From Gigaspora rosea (taxonomy: Eukaryota; Glomeromycota; Glomeromycetes; Diversisporales; Gigasporaceae): a stretch of 64,000 bases of DNA. The notes below the pieces were generated by a model that made no database searches, was not told where the DNA came from, and saw only the letters and a program-made list of their open reading frames with translations. The DNA lies in contig QKWP01001671.1 in assembly GCA_003550325.1 (NCBI GenBank), positions 44,743 through 108,742 of the forward strand, given 5' to 3'. This document shows positions 35,019-47,106 of this stretch, piece by piece. The position numbers and the translations under genes are program-made. Position 1 is the first letter of the stretch. Each line of letters opens with the position of its first letter.

Positions 35019-36753
35019 TTATTTGTTTTGTAAAGACTTTGTCACTAAGCTTCTTACAGTTGCCTAAATTTTTGTGTGTAACTAGGCAATTACTTGTTGA
35101 ACGTGCAAAATCTATTTTGTTTTTTACCAATCTTAAGAAAGGTTGCTGGATTTCATCTAAATTCTTCTGTGAAAGATTGGTTGTTTGTAGTATGTAACCC
35201 AATTTAGAAAGAATACACATGTTATTAATGTATGAGAGTTGGCTAAGCTTCAGTTTTTTATGATATAGCATTTCACAAAATTGTTGCATAATCCATTTCG
35301 CTTTTGTTTTAATAAGCTTCTCATTTTTCCTCTGATTCAACCAAACACTTAAAAATCGTACTAAGGTACCTTTTCCTTCTGCTACAATTTTGTTTTGTGA
35401 TAAAAAGATTGACTTTTTCTCTTTTGTATTGAATATTACTAACTTAGACTTCTTGGGATTAATCTTAATATCATTTATCTTGTAGAACTCCTCTGCAATC
35501 TTTATAGTCACTTCTAACTGTTGCTTGTTACTGGCTACCCACGTTGTATTGTTAGCATAAACAATTGTAGCACATCAGGTTGAATAGTTCCTAGAGTATG
35601 CCTCATTTTTATCTAGACTCAGATCGTAGCCCAGATTGGTTTCTTTTTGCACATAACACAGAAGCAGATCGTAAAAAATTCTCCAGACCAGGGATGATAC
35701 TACTTCGTCCTGGTCTATCCCATCTATGGTCTTAAAGCTGTTGCTAAGTCCAAGAGCTGTAATAATTTTTAGCTAACGTTTACCAAAGAGGTCTAAAATA
35801 AAATTAATTGCAGTAGCTGGAAGCTTTAGTTGTATAAGAGCTTTTTCTAGCATCTCTAATAAAACCGAGCTGAAGGCTTTTTGCATGTCTTGCAAGAGTA
35901 TCCAAAGCTCTTTTCCTTTTTCCAATGCCTCTTCTATAATTGAATTTAGAATATGTATAGGAGCTTCTGTTGAGCACCCCGGAAGTCCAGCAAAATTGAA
36001 TCCCCTTAGCACTGCATTTTCTTTAAAAATTTTTGTGAGACGCATTGTGAAAATTTTTGTGACACATTTCCTAAAAGTTTCTAAGAGTGCAATGGGCCTT
36101 ATATTATTGAGATTGTACTCCCAATCTTTATTTTTGGGGATTGTATGCAGCTGAGCCACTTTTCACTTGTTTGGTATTAAACCGGTTTGTATACATGCTA
36201 GTGCGAAGTTCCTGAAAATAGCATGTGTTTTGCTATCTGCTTTCTTAATTAGAATATAACTTATTCCTGAAATACCTGGTACCGATTTTAAACTTAAGCT
36301 ACTTAGCATTTGGTTCCATTCTTCTTCAGATATTTCTTGCAGAAGGTCCTCATACCAACTCTCTTTTATAAAACTTAAAGGTTTATAAGTTTCTATCCAT
36401 GCTTGGGACATGTGGTTTGGCTTTGCATTTCTTTTTTTATACTGATTTTGAAAATGTTTTTCTGTATGCTGCATAATGTCTTCAGGTTCTGTAATGATTT
36501 CTCAACTATGATCTTGTTTTTCTAAAACTATCTTGTTAAGTACGATTTTATTGTATAGTTTATTTAATAGACTATTTAGCATTTAATCCTGGTTATTAAC
36601 TATCATCTTGCACTGTTTTTTGATCTTCTCCTGAATTTCCTTGTTTCTAATACTTGTATTCTCTAATAAGCATTTTTTCTCCAAGATTTTTTTCTATCCT
36701 CTTAAGTTCTGCTCTCCTTTGTCTAGATTTTGAACTTGAAGCATATCTATTTC

Positions 36754-37047
36754 AGGACCCCGGACATGTAGTACAAAGGTCATACGTTACACATTTCAGC
36801 AAAAACCCCCAAAATTTGAAAAGCAAAAAAGCAGTTTTTGGCAATTATCTTGGCATCCAGTAGTCCAATTTGAATGAACTTTTTTTTAAAATAAAGCTCT
36901 CAGTGAGGCGCATCTAACAAAAAAAGTTCATTCAATTCTGACTGGATCAAAAGTTATTTAAATAAATAGATTTTGTCATTTTTAGCAAATTAGATCAAAA
37001 TTGGCCAAAATCCAGTTATGACCTATATGAGAGATGTCTGGGGTCCT
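36754..37047. mobile_element. Short P-like element (AGGACCC family), 294 bp
   Basis: Ends AGGACCCCGGACATGTAG and (right) AGATGTCTGGGGTCCT, perfect 8-bp duplication TCTATTTC (36746-36753, 37048-37055). Same family as 12840-13574 but without its nested foldback. Inserted in the 5' part of the second LINE. Confidence 0.9.
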
Positions 37048-37217
37048 TCTATTTCTATATTTAGGGTTCTATTTATGCTTAAAATGGTATTGTTTGCTAA
37101 AACTATTATACTAGTATTTGATTGAGAATTTTTATTGTCACGAATATTTCTAATAACCTTGCCCAAATCTAGTTTGCTTTTTTCCAGAACCATTTTTGTT
37201 TTAGATTTTTTCTATTA

Positions 37218-37383
37218 GGGGCGTGCCATTTATTACGTGATATTTTTTACTTAGTAGCTACCTCTATCCATGTATGGTGTGATTACTTTATCTAATTCTG
37301 ATTGATTAATATAATATATAGACATGATCACTACCTCTGACCATGTATCCATGGTAAAAATCACGTGATAAATAGCATGCTCC
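37218..37383. mobile_element. PIF/Harbinger-like MITE, 166 bp
   Basis: Ends GGGGCGTGCCATTTATTACG and, on the other strand, GGAGCATGCTATTTATCACG, flanked by TTA. The same element with the same length occurs in reverse orientation at 42424-42589. Confidence 0.88.
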
Positions 37384-37525
37384 TTACAGCCTGTGTTCAA
37401 TACTTTTTTCCTTGGTAAGATTTAATTGGCTACTTTTATTATTGTGTTGTGAATAACATCTCACGCTTGATCAAGTTCTTTCTTTTCTACGTCAATTCTT
37501 GGTTGTACTAAATTTATTCTCTTTA

Positions 37526-37575
37526 GGGTGGTGCCAGATATTACGTAATATTTTAGGGGGAGAGATGTCTTATGT
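37526..37575. mobile_element. One-ended PIF/Harbinger-like MITE
   Basis: TTA followed by GGGTGGTGCCAGATATTACG, matching the 26932 element end; no partner end is found downstream. Confidence 0.5.
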
Positions 37576-38500
37576 CTTATATATAATACTATATATACTA
37601 TAAATTGTATTCTATTAGACTCGGGTCTATTACTTGAATTGTAAAAAGCATAAGACCTGGATCATTTTATACTTGTAATTGATCAACAATCACTACGTAT
37701 GTATATCTGGTATTGCATATTGTACATAGTAAACACATAATCATATGCGCTGATTTTAAGAATTGGGCCTTATAAACAGTTCCCAAAATATCCACCAATC
37801 TGCAAAAAATCACATGCTGATTGGGTATAAATAAAAATTGTACCCCAAATCACATGTCAAATTCGTTGACTCACCAAAAAAAAATAACAAAGTATATGTA
37901 AAACCAATGAACGCAATCTAAAAACCAATGAACGCAATCTTAAAACTAATGAAGTTTTTAGAGAAAATAGGAATTAGTAAAGAGTAGTAGAAATCGCGAA
38001 TATTATTGTTTTTTTAAATCTTGAATTAATACAAGTTTATTTTTACTTACGTTTATTTACATATCTTTAGTTGTATATAGTAAAGCACTAGCTAACTTGT
38101 AGTTTCCGATTTCCGAGTTGTTAATGTACATCAAGTATATTTCTCTAGTAGTATTTTACACTTTGTAGACAAATAATTAGTTCGTAATATTTTATTTGTC
38201 AATAGTTAGTTCAGAGACAAACTTATTTATCAATTTTCAAACAATTTTATTTTTTTTTTAATGACAGCTCAAAATAAAGTGTCTATAAGGTATGGTTGGT
38301 AAATATTAGTATAGGTTATGGATCTCTTGTTAAGCTTTGTTTAGCAATTATAATTAATTTACAAAAAAGAGTTTTAAAAAAAATTTATTTTAAATAAAAT
38401 ATTTCGTGTACATACTTGAATAAAATTTTTTTTAAAGTAAATATAAGTAGTTTTAAAGCCAAATTTATTGTACTATAAGTTGGAACGCTTTTTAATATTA
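37576..38500. other. AT-rich intergenic stretch
   Basis: No coding motif or element ends recognised; only a short duplication AAAACCAATGAACGCAATCT at ~37,901 and 37,920. Confidence 0.4.
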
Positions 38501-39200
38501 TTAATTCATACTAGTACTGCGATTTACTATATTATACCATCTTGATAATTCGTCGTAGATATAAGATGCAATTGGTCTATTAAAAGAATCTGCATCTGTT
38601 GCTGTTTCCAGCAAGCTCAAAACGTAATACATTGCAAATTCAGATAGCTAATATTTCAATTTTATAATGAGGTAGTCTTCTATAAATATCTGAAGTAATG
38701 TAAGTATACCATATATATTATCTTTCAAAACTGATTCGTATTTTCTTTCTTGATAACCCTAAACACAATATAAGACGTTAAATCTTCATTAACATATTGA
38801 TCTTGCAATATATTATTGCTGTGAAATCTATCATATATCGTGTATTTATATTAAATTGTTTAACTTACTTCAAAGTTTTCTAAAATTGGATATCTAAAAC
38901 TACTTTACCACAGGGCTGATGACTTTTTGTAGTCACCTTCCTTTTCCAATATTATCCTTCCCTGACTACTCGACACCCTTTTCCAAAAAGCATCGTTTAA
39001 ATTAAAAAAAAAATTAATTTTTTTTTAAAAAAAAAGTTCGAATTAAAAAACAAAAACAAAATTTTTCACCTACCACGTTGCTAAAACACTGAGCCAAATC
39101 AATCTTTTTGAACGTTATCAACTCTATTAAAAGGAATCGACTTGGTTATATTTAATATGGTTTTAAACTGAAAAAATTTTAATGCAAACATTGACATTCT
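38501..39200 (-). pseudogene. Multi-exon gene relic, function unknown
   Basis: Exons were read by hand on the minus strand. The last exon (38501-38758) has GYQERKYESVLKDNIYGILT, LLQIFIEDYLIIKLKY and LSEFAMYYVLSLLETATD, then ASYIYDELSRWYNIVNRS and a stop. A 110-nt intron (38759-38868, GTAAGT...TTTAG) precedes it in phase. The exon before (38869-~38990) reads DAFWKRVSSSQGRIILEKEGD and SSFRYPILENFE. A further block near 39,080-39,180 reads TILNITKSIPFNRVDNVQK and IDLAQCFSNV in shifted frames. In-frame TAG/TAA stops (after KLKY and SALW) suggest a pseudogene. I do not recognise the family. It is easily missed because each exon is short. Confidence 0.5.
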
Positions 39201-39875
39201 TAGTTTCACTTGTTCATCCTTATGTTGCTTTCTAAGGGTTATATTGATAATTCGAATTGATAGAAAGTACAAAGAAAAGTCACAGTAGATTTAAGCTTAA
39301 ATATATCTGCTAAATCTGCGCATATGATTGGATATCAACTATTTGACGCACCCCGCATATGTATGTAATGATCTACATATAGTCAAATTTAGGTGCGTCA
39401 AAAATTTTGGGGTGATCTGCAAATCTGCCGATATGATAAAACCCGATCATATGCTTTTTGCTTTTTTTTTCAACAAAACCTGAGTTCAGCTTAACCAACA
39501 AAAGCTGAACTCGGGTTTTGTTGAAAAAAAAAGAGTATATTTGAAAATATCTAATATTAATACAATACTAAATTTTTATAAATTTATTTTATATCAAAAA
39601 ACAAGTACAGATGGTATATAAAACAAATATTTAATAACAAGTACAGTATATTGTATAGTTCTGAGTATAAAGATATAAGGTATATGAAAATTTTACATTG
39701 AGTTTGCGAAATTAATGTTTTTTAATATTAAGTTGGATTCAATATTTTTTTGCTCTTTAAATTTAGATCCGGACACAGAAAAATATTAAATACATACAAA
39801 AATTTTTACGACTTTTTTTCCATAAAACTCAACATATAAACTTCAGGTCAGAGTTTTTTTTTCTTAAAAAAATTT
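39201..39875. other. Intergenic stretch with one strong hairpin
   Basis: No gene supported. The 39462-39532 hairpin is listed separately. A short imperfect inverted repeat (TTTGACGCACC...GGTGCGTCAAA) lies at 39,347-39,405. Confidence 0.4.
39462..39532. repeat. Perfect-stem hairpin, ~30-bp stem
   Basis: Left arm TTTCAACAAAACCTGAGTTC and right arm GAACTCGGGTTTTGTTGAAA plus A/T extension, with a ~9-nt loop. One T/C difference gives a G-T pair in RNA. Confidence 0.8.
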
Positions 39876-41580
39876 TTATTCAACGTCTGAAAAGCATTCT
39901 CTATATTCATCCAAATAACTTTCATTTTGTTGCAAAAATAATAGGTCCAAATTTTCCATAGTTGCAGAATTCGAAATTACAACAAATTCTGCAACTGATT
40001 CTGAAATCTCTGGTTCCTTTCTAGCCTTTTTACAGTTGGATGAATGTTGAAAACGTTTATGCTTCGCCACATATGATAGAGTAGGAAAATACTTATAGCA
40101 AATTGAGCAACAAAGTCAAGAATATATTGTTTGGTTAATGGATGGACAATAAGCATCATAACCAGAAACTTTAAATCGCTCAAAATATTGGAAAAGGTTA
40201 ATGGATGAACAATGAGCATCATAACCAGGAACTTTAAATCGCTCAAAATATTGGAAAAGGTGAATGGGATTAATATAGTGACCATCTCAGACTTTGGTAA
40301 TGGGAGGAAGAAAACTTTCAAAGGGTTGAAGAAAATCTATAGCTTCTTGTGCTCTAGTAGGCCCACAGCAACTCAGATCATTACAATGTTTAATATCAAT
40401 TGAATATTAACATAAACTACAATATTTTTCTATCCAGGACTACAGAACAGAAGTATTAGCAGATTCATTAAGATCTTGTTCCTCTTCTTCATCAAAATTC
40501 CGCTGATTTGATTTTTTTTCTCTTTTTAACCTTTTTATCTTCTTTCTCGCAAATAAACATAATATCTACAAACGGATTGGTTATTTTATCAATGTATATT
40601 GTTTTTATATATTTTCTGAAAATCGTGTCTCGACCCATATATTACACAATATAGAACCAGTATAATAAAAATTTTTAGTCGCTAATTCATCATCAACAAC
40701 TCTACCCTAACTGTCAAGGTGCTTTTCAAAATAATCTATTGGCAAAACAACTCCAGCCAACTTACCAGAAAGTGTAGCCATTCCTCTTTCAACTGGATTA
40801 TACTTTGACTGTCCCAGGGTATGCGTACGTATTGACAAGTAATCAAGATCAAATTTTTAAAAATCTTGCAATATTATTCAATATTTTTAAGGTGTATAGA
40901 TTTTTATCAGGTCTACCATCAACTAATAACACCTAAATCGGTTTTATTTCACCATTTATTTTTAGTATTTTGGAATATTGATTATCCAACACAAGACTAA
41001 AAAGATCCCCCATGTGGGTAATAAATAATGTGCCGATTGACTATTGAGGCCTAACGAAGATTGAAACTTGTCCTTTCACTCATTTTAATCCTTAGATAGA
41101 CTAAAGGAATAAGTTTTTGGCAACTTCCATATACAAAATCATGATCAGGTAATTGGATTGGTTGAGAGAAAGACTGCAAGGTATGAAACGTTCTACCAAC
41201 AGCAGCTACCCCTAAACCTATCTTCGCTTTATCATCTTGCAAGATGATTACAGAAAAATCAGCAAAGGTTTGTACAAATTGTCTTATACCCTTTACAAAA
41301 GCAAGCCAATAGTGGCCATCGGGATGGTACTTTGTTTCATCACGCGAAACTCCAGCTACAGCTACCCAAGCTGGATGATGATGCGCCTTTGCCGTAAGTG
41401 AGTTGAAATGATGAGACAAAAGATAGTTGTTTAGGATTGTTCTTGCCATATAGATACCATAGTTTTGTTCAAGGTTTTCCCTTAGATGATTCACAATTCT
41501 TACTTTAAGGGTAGGGTATCAACATTTCCAAATTCATAACAAATCGATTGTAGATCAATATTGTGTAACCAATATGAAAT
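39876..41580 (-). pseudogene. DDE-type transposase, Glomeromycete family, copy C (divergent)
   Basis: The minus-strand core (41051-41494) reads ARTILNNYLLSHHFNSLTA, HHHPAWVAVAGVSRDE, ILQDDKAKIGLGVAAVG (first acid D intact, unlike copies A and B), PDHDFVYGSCQKLIPLVYL. Further blocks give VLLVDGRPDKN (~40,915) and GRVVDDELATKNFYYTGSI (~40,690). The C-terminal region reads SWIEKYCSLC, FLPPITKVRDGHYINP and the C2H2-like CSICYKYFPTLSYVAKHKRFQH. The gene ends in an acidic tail and stop at 39876. There are several frame changes, and the N-terminal ~200 residues seen in A/B are absent or unrecognisable. A 63-bp in-frame duplication sits at 40133-40258. Confidence 0.72.
40133..40258. repeat. 63-bp in-frame tandem duplication inside copy C
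   Basis: Two units differing at three positions (GGATGGAC/GGATGAAC, AATAAGC/AATGAGC, CCAGAAAC/CCAGGAAC). On the minus strand each codes for LFQYFERFKV...GYDAHC-like 21 residues. Confidence 0.85.
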
Positions 41581-42177
41581 TGAATGCCTAATGATAATCT
41601 AGAATATTCTCAATTTGCAAATCAGCATATTACGGTACTAGAGACGAAAACTTCAAGAAAAACTTATATTAAAACAAAACCTGAATCACTAAACCTACAA
41701 CATATCTATAAATCCAGATTCGTATCTTTAGTCAATAACCCAAGTACGCTTTAACAAGCCAAGCCAACATAAAAATATCTAAATATAAACCCAGAACTCT
41801 TATGCAAACAAGCTTGTCTTGCTTCAAACACCTACTCCAAATCACAATTTTTAAAAAAGCGGCAATATTTATTGTTTTTTAAAAAGTAAGTTTGAAAGAT
41901 CTCACTTTGTTTCTCGATTATAATTGCTAATTTTGGGGTGAAATAATACACATTCTCACTAACTATTATTATTTGACAGTGATTTTGGTTATAGACATTC
42001 ATTGACAGAAAAAAACACAAAGATTGACAAGTGGAAATCTTAAGACGCTTATACATTTTTAGGGTACCAGTGGTAAAACGTAAATATAAGAATGAACTAT
42101 TATTAACAGTTAGTAATTTAAAACCTTAAAATGGATATTCAAGTTTTTAGTATGGTGAGTGATGTAATTCGCTATAT
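41581..42177. other. Intergenic, nothing recognised
   Basis: AT-rich; the 41832-42056 minus frame shows no motif. Confidence 0.35.
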
Positions 42178-42298
42178 TTTTGTAATTAGACTTGTATTGG
42201 ACATCATTATGTTTGTAATTAGACTTGTATTGGCATTAGACGTCCTGTATTGGACATCACTATGTTTGTAATTAGACTTGTATTAGCGTTAGACGTCC
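42178..42298. repeat. ~60-bp imperfect tandem repeat
   Basis: TTTGTAATTAGACTTGTATT occurs three times, interspersed with GGACATCAYTATG and GCRTTAGACGTCC. Confidence 0.75.
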
Positions 42299-42423
42299 AT
42301 TAAGACCAATAGTCAATATTCAGATTATCATTTTAAAGTTTTGTTAACTGCTTAGATGAAATCGTATACATTTTGGAGATTAAATAATTATTTTTAAACA
42401 AACTTTTTTCGAAATAGCATTAA

Positions 42424-42589
42424 GTGGCATGCTATTTATTACATAATTTTTACCATGGATACATGGTCAGAGGTAGCGATCACGTCTATATATTATATTA
42501 ATCAATCAGTATTAGATAAAATGATTACACCATACATGGGTAGAGGTGGCTACTAAGTAAAAAATATTACGTAATAAATGTCATGCCCC
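42424..42589. mobile_element. PIF/Harbinger-like MITE, 166 bp, reverse copy
   Basis: Reverse-orientation relative of 37218-37383 with TAA on both sides (42421-42423, 42590-42592). Equal lengths and shared interior (ACCATGGATACATGGTCAGAG) make a family assignment safe. Confidence 0.88.
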
Positions 42590-42620
42590 TAACAAAACAT
42601 ATTAAAATATAGTAGATTCA

Positions 42621-43345
42621 GAAGAATGGCTCAAAAATGCTATTAACAAAGGTTACATTAGGTCTTACGACTATTCTGAATTCTCTGTTCATAAGCCAAT
42701 TGGTAAAGATGTTTCGAAATTTTATACAAAGCAAAATAAAAAGATTACGGGTTAGCTATTGCTCTTAAGCAATTAAACATTATATCTATAGAGGAAAGAC
42801 TATCAAAGATTTGCTAAAGAGGTAAGAAATTATATTATTGCTAAAATAATAATGCAAGAATTAACTCAACACTATATATATTTAGCTTAAGAACTTATAA
42901 AAGTTTGCGAACACCCAAATATTATTAAATTTTATAGAGTAACACAAGGCTAGTAATAATAATTGAATATTTTATATTTTATATTTATATATGGACTAAA
43001 TAATGTTTAAAAATTTATTCATAAATAGATCGAGGGTTTTATAATATGGTTTTGCAATTTGCAAATAATAGAGATTTATGCGAATATTTAAAGATAAATT
43101 TTTCAAAGCTTGAATGGACTAATAAATTGCGAATTAAGAGCTAATTGGCGATAAGCTTTTTCAATCACCCAAGAAAACTTAAATTGACTTAGCCAAAGAA
43201 TTAGATGAATCGGGAGAATTAGGTCAGAGATTAAGAGTTGGCATGGGCGCTTCTACTTTACTATTTTGGTTAAGCTCTTTTCAGTGTAGCATACCAACTA
43301 ATTATTATACACTTGGACGTCTTTAAAAAGGAATGCTACCATATA
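42621..43345 (+). pseudogene. Protein kinase relic (mycorrhizal Sel1/RLK-like kinase family)
   Basis: Plus-strand fragments follow the kinase order: SEEWLKNAINKGYIRSYDYS and FSVHKPIGKDVSKFY (degenerate P-loop region), IALKQLNI (VAIK-like lysine), EHPNIIKFYRVTQG (strand 4 region), MVLQFANNRDLCEYLK with LEWTNKLRI (hinge and alpha-E), and GMLPYI (~43,335) near the activation-segment end. The HRDL and DFG motifs are missing or unrecognisable, and many stops and frame changes separate the blocks. I recognise the order and wording (hinge QFANNGNLREYL, then LQWTDKLRIA) from the very large kinase family of these fungi. It cannot be active. Confidence 0.65.
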
Positions 43346-44922
43346 TTCTGCTATGCTAAATTTAGTTGGCCCGTGAAATTTTAGAGGCTTACATAAAAAT
43401 ATCAAGATCTTGTAATCCATTTTCATTCAAACGAAAGAATTTATTTATTTCTAATTATTTTTCATTTTTGCGAAGATAAAAAATTTATTTTTAAAAAAAA
43501 ATCATGATTCTATTTAACTTTTTAATAGCGGAACTTGTTTAGTAATATATATTTGTTATAAAAATCTAATTTATATTCGATTCCTTTTTTACATTTCTTG
43601 TTAAGATTTATTAGGTTGATATGAATACAAACTAAGCACACAATTATGTTGGACAAGCATTTAAGCGAAAATTTAAAATTGTTAACATTATTGTATAACA
43701 ATCGTAAAATGATTATTATGATACAAAAATAACTTTTATTATACCAAATCAATAACTTATCGAATTTGGCCAAAACATCATTCAGTAAATTTTTTCAGGT
43801 GTTTCAGGAATTATGAAAATAGCAGTAATAAGTTAAACAAAAGTTTCTGAGATTTTAGGAACACTAATATCAGAACAACAATTGATGTTAGGCCTGTTAA
43901 TTTTTTTTTTATACTTAAGCCTATAGATTAACTATAGATTAAAAGATTACATAAATTAATAATTTTCCCATATATTTATAGATACATGTAGCATTGAGTA
44001 AACATTCGAAATTCAGCAGATGAGTTGAACAGTGCTTATTTTCATAGTAGTGTGTGGTGTTGAAATTTTTGCTATTTTAATGTAACAATTGACTTTGCTA
44101 ATGATTGAATCCGTCTAAAAAACTGTGATCCAGGTGATTTGGTGAGTTACTTGAGCGGATAAGCTGACACTTTTTGCATGTTACAATTATTAAATTAGAA
44201 TATTTTATATATCTGAATTTTAATAATACCAGTAGTTAGACATGTCCAGATGTCCATTCTAGATATAAAAATTTTAAATTATATATCAAATTTTTATTTT
44301 ATTTGTCACATTTTATTTTTATGTTTAAGTATTAATTAATTCATGTTTATTTTTAATTATGTTTTTATAGTTTGGAATTGGAATTTCTACTAATTAATAA
44401 AAATCTTGGGCTAATGATTAACATTCTGTCTAAATTATGAAGCAGTAAATTTAGTTTATCTATAGTGTATCTTTTAAATAAGTTAAATGATTACATCATA
44501 AAGTAATTAGATACGTCATGATTATTATCATATATCCTTATAGGTAATTTTGCCAAAGATTCATATTGCACACCATCTTTTTTTTTATTACGATATTGAA
44601 CCGAATAATTTATACTATTAATTTATGTACTTGAGAGTACCCTCAATCTTAAAAATGTTCTTCTAATGAGTTATTTAGTATTTTACTGGTTTATGACACA
44701 AACTATTTATAATGAAATAGTTTTTTAAATATGTTTATGTTTCAATTTTGCCAATTTAATTTGGTTTAATTTATGTTAATTATGAAAATTATACAAAGAT
44801 TTCTATTTCACAGTATATATATTTTTGAAATCTAGTCAACTCTATTTTTATATTACATTTAATGTTCAATTTAAAATTTAGTAAAAGCCTTTTTTTTTTT
44901 TACCTATTTCAAAAAGTCATAT
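43346..44922. other. AT-rich stretch with a MITE fragment
   Basis: No gene supported. Bases 43783-43826 (CAGTAAATTTTTTCAGG...GGAATTATGAAAATAGC) match one arm of the 22812 hairpin MITE. The 43522-43773 minus frame is compositional only. Confidence 0.4.
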
Positions 44923-46591
44923 CTAAGCTAACTTTTCTAAATAAGTGATTAATTTTGGAATTAACTTTTTGCACTTTTTTGAAGCTAGAAATGATATTTG
45001 TGATGATTTTTTACTTGTATAATTTTGTGTTCTCAAAAAGTACTTTATAAATAAAATACCCAGACAATTGATTTGCATCGGTGATATTAAAAAATTAGAT
45101 ATTTTAAAATTATTTTTTATTGAACTAAATATACAAATTTTTTTTATTACAATTTTATCCAGTATAACCAAGTTTTCTTTTGCGCAAGTAAACTAGCATT
45201 TTCTGCTACACCCTCTATAACTAAACTATATGTCAAGGAACCTGTATTTGCCTTTCGCTCAAGCCAAATTGTCTGTTTGACAAGACCACAGCAAACCAAA
45301 TTTGCTAAGGCCAATTCGGCTAATGGTTTTGTATGTAAGATCTTTGGTTTTGGCGGTTACTAAGACCTTTTAATTCTAATTTTCTACTCTGAAGTCGTGC
45401 ATTTTTTGCCCAAGTGAATTTATCTACCACATCTAAAGGTACAATTGGTTTGTTATTTTTTTTACATAATTGCGCTACTACTTGTAACAAATTCAAAATT
45501 TCTAATTTTACATCTACATGTGTTGGTTTATCTTTTTCACTTTTGATGCAATTATCATATGAATTACAAAATGGTGGAATTGGATCCGTTGGCCATGCAT
45601 GATATCATGATACTAACTGAAACCAACATTCATAGGGAGTAGTACAGTAGTACACTACTTCAAATAATTTATATTGTACTTTGGCTAGATAACACTCTCG
45701 ATGCTCGTCATTGTCTTCATTACTACAAAAATTGAATGCGTTTTGAGAATCAATTCAATAAACTTTTAGCACATGAAAATAATACCTTTCCCGATTGTCT
45801 GCAATTATAGCATAATTTTTACGAATATCCTTCTTAGAATAAAGAATAATACATTTGGATTCTTGTTGATCTCGTCCAGCTCAACCAAAATATTGGATAA
45901 AACTAGCTGTTTGTAGAAGTATTAAGTACTTTGTTTTATTTACTGAAAATTTTATAAACTATAATAATATTTATACTTACTCATACTTATTGGAAAATTA
46001 TAAAGTAAGACTAGGCGAACATTAGACATATCTATACCCAAGCCAAATGCCGATATTGCGATTATCAAATGTGTTTGGCCTTTGTTCCACTTTATTATTG
46101 CATCCTTTTTGTCTCTTTCTGACAACTGACCATTATACAAGGACCCCGGACATCTATAGTATAGGTCGTATTTTTTTTTAGCAAATTTGTTCAAATTTGG
46201 TTAAAGGTCCAAATTTAAATTTTAGCAAATTAAGATCAATTCGGATAATGGACCCATTTTTAGTTTTGTCAAAATGGTCAGATTTTTATATCGTCATAAT
46301 TTATTTTTTGTTGAATTAACTCTTTTTTGGGGAAAATAAGTAGGTATTAAAAATTAGGTTCTCTAGAGTAGAAGTGCGTCCCAATTAGGGTATCACACGG
46401 TATATTTAATCAAACCTATATAAGGTCAATATGTAATTTTACTAAGATCAAATTTTTAATTAGCGAAATTAAAAAATTAGTAAAAAATTATTTTATATGT
46501 TTAAATATAAAGAAAAGCAAAAAATTCTAGATGATTTATATGATTCTCTTTTTTTTAAAAAACATTTTTCAAATTTATAATAATATAACTT

Positions 46592-46807
46592 ATGGCCTTC
46601 TACCTCCATTTAATGTTCACCGTTTACTTTTATGCACTCTTTCAGCTATTAACTGAAGTAAAAAAGTATTCTAAAGACGCTGTCTGTACCAACTGCTTAT
46701 TACTTAAAAAAAGCCCACCCAAACTAATATTGGCTCCCAAATCGGCCAATGAAAACTTCAACAAGTTAGTCAAGCCTGTTTTTACGACGCTAACCGCCTT
46801 GAATTAA
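46592..46807 (+). other. 71-codon frame in the element's left arm, unrecognised
   Basis: A frame reading LLTEVKKYSKDAVCTNCLLL... with a CTNC pair; composition is plausible for coding but no domain is recognised. It could be part of the captured gene upstream of the CP2-like fragment or chance. Confidence 0.2.
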
Positions 46808-47106
46808 ATGGGAAAATTTTGGCTCACGGTTTCAAAATCTTAGAAAGACAGGAAAGATCTGTCCTAGTTAAACGCCAATATTGATTAAAAAAGTTTTTTT
46901 AAAAATTTAAAAAATTGGCAGGTTTTTAAAAATTGATCGCTCAAAGTTTATATAACATAGTAAAAAATATTTAAACGTAACTTTGTTCTTGAACTATTTA
47001 CAAACTTGTTCTAAAAATTTAAGATATATTCAAATCTAAAAAAATGCAAGGAAACAAGACCATTCAAGCGACAACTTCAAACATGTAAAGCTAATAAAGT
47101 TTCAGT

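Larger units (their letters stand above)
33714..37525 (-). pseudogene. LINE-type non-LTR retrotransposon (copy 2), catalytic YADD changed to YANN
   Basis: Read on the minus strand across three MITEs. The 5' region has INLVQPRIDVEKKELDQA (~37,510) and KMVLEKSKLDLGKVIRNI. The RT follows: MSQAWIETYKPLSF, ISEEEWNQMLSSLSLKSVPG, NLNNIRPIALLETFRKCV, FAGLPGCSTEAPIHILN, ELWILLQDMQKAFSS and DGIDQDEVVSSLVWRIFYD. The catalytic box reads VYANNTTWVASNKQQ (YANN at 35548-35559), where the family has YADD: both aspartates are asparagine. After the box come thumb motifs (INPKKSKLVIFNTKEKK) and the C-terminal part ending at 33,714. Stop codons occur before and after the box. Compared with copy 1 the proteins are distant, so they are different LINE subfamilies. 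Confidence 0.82.
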
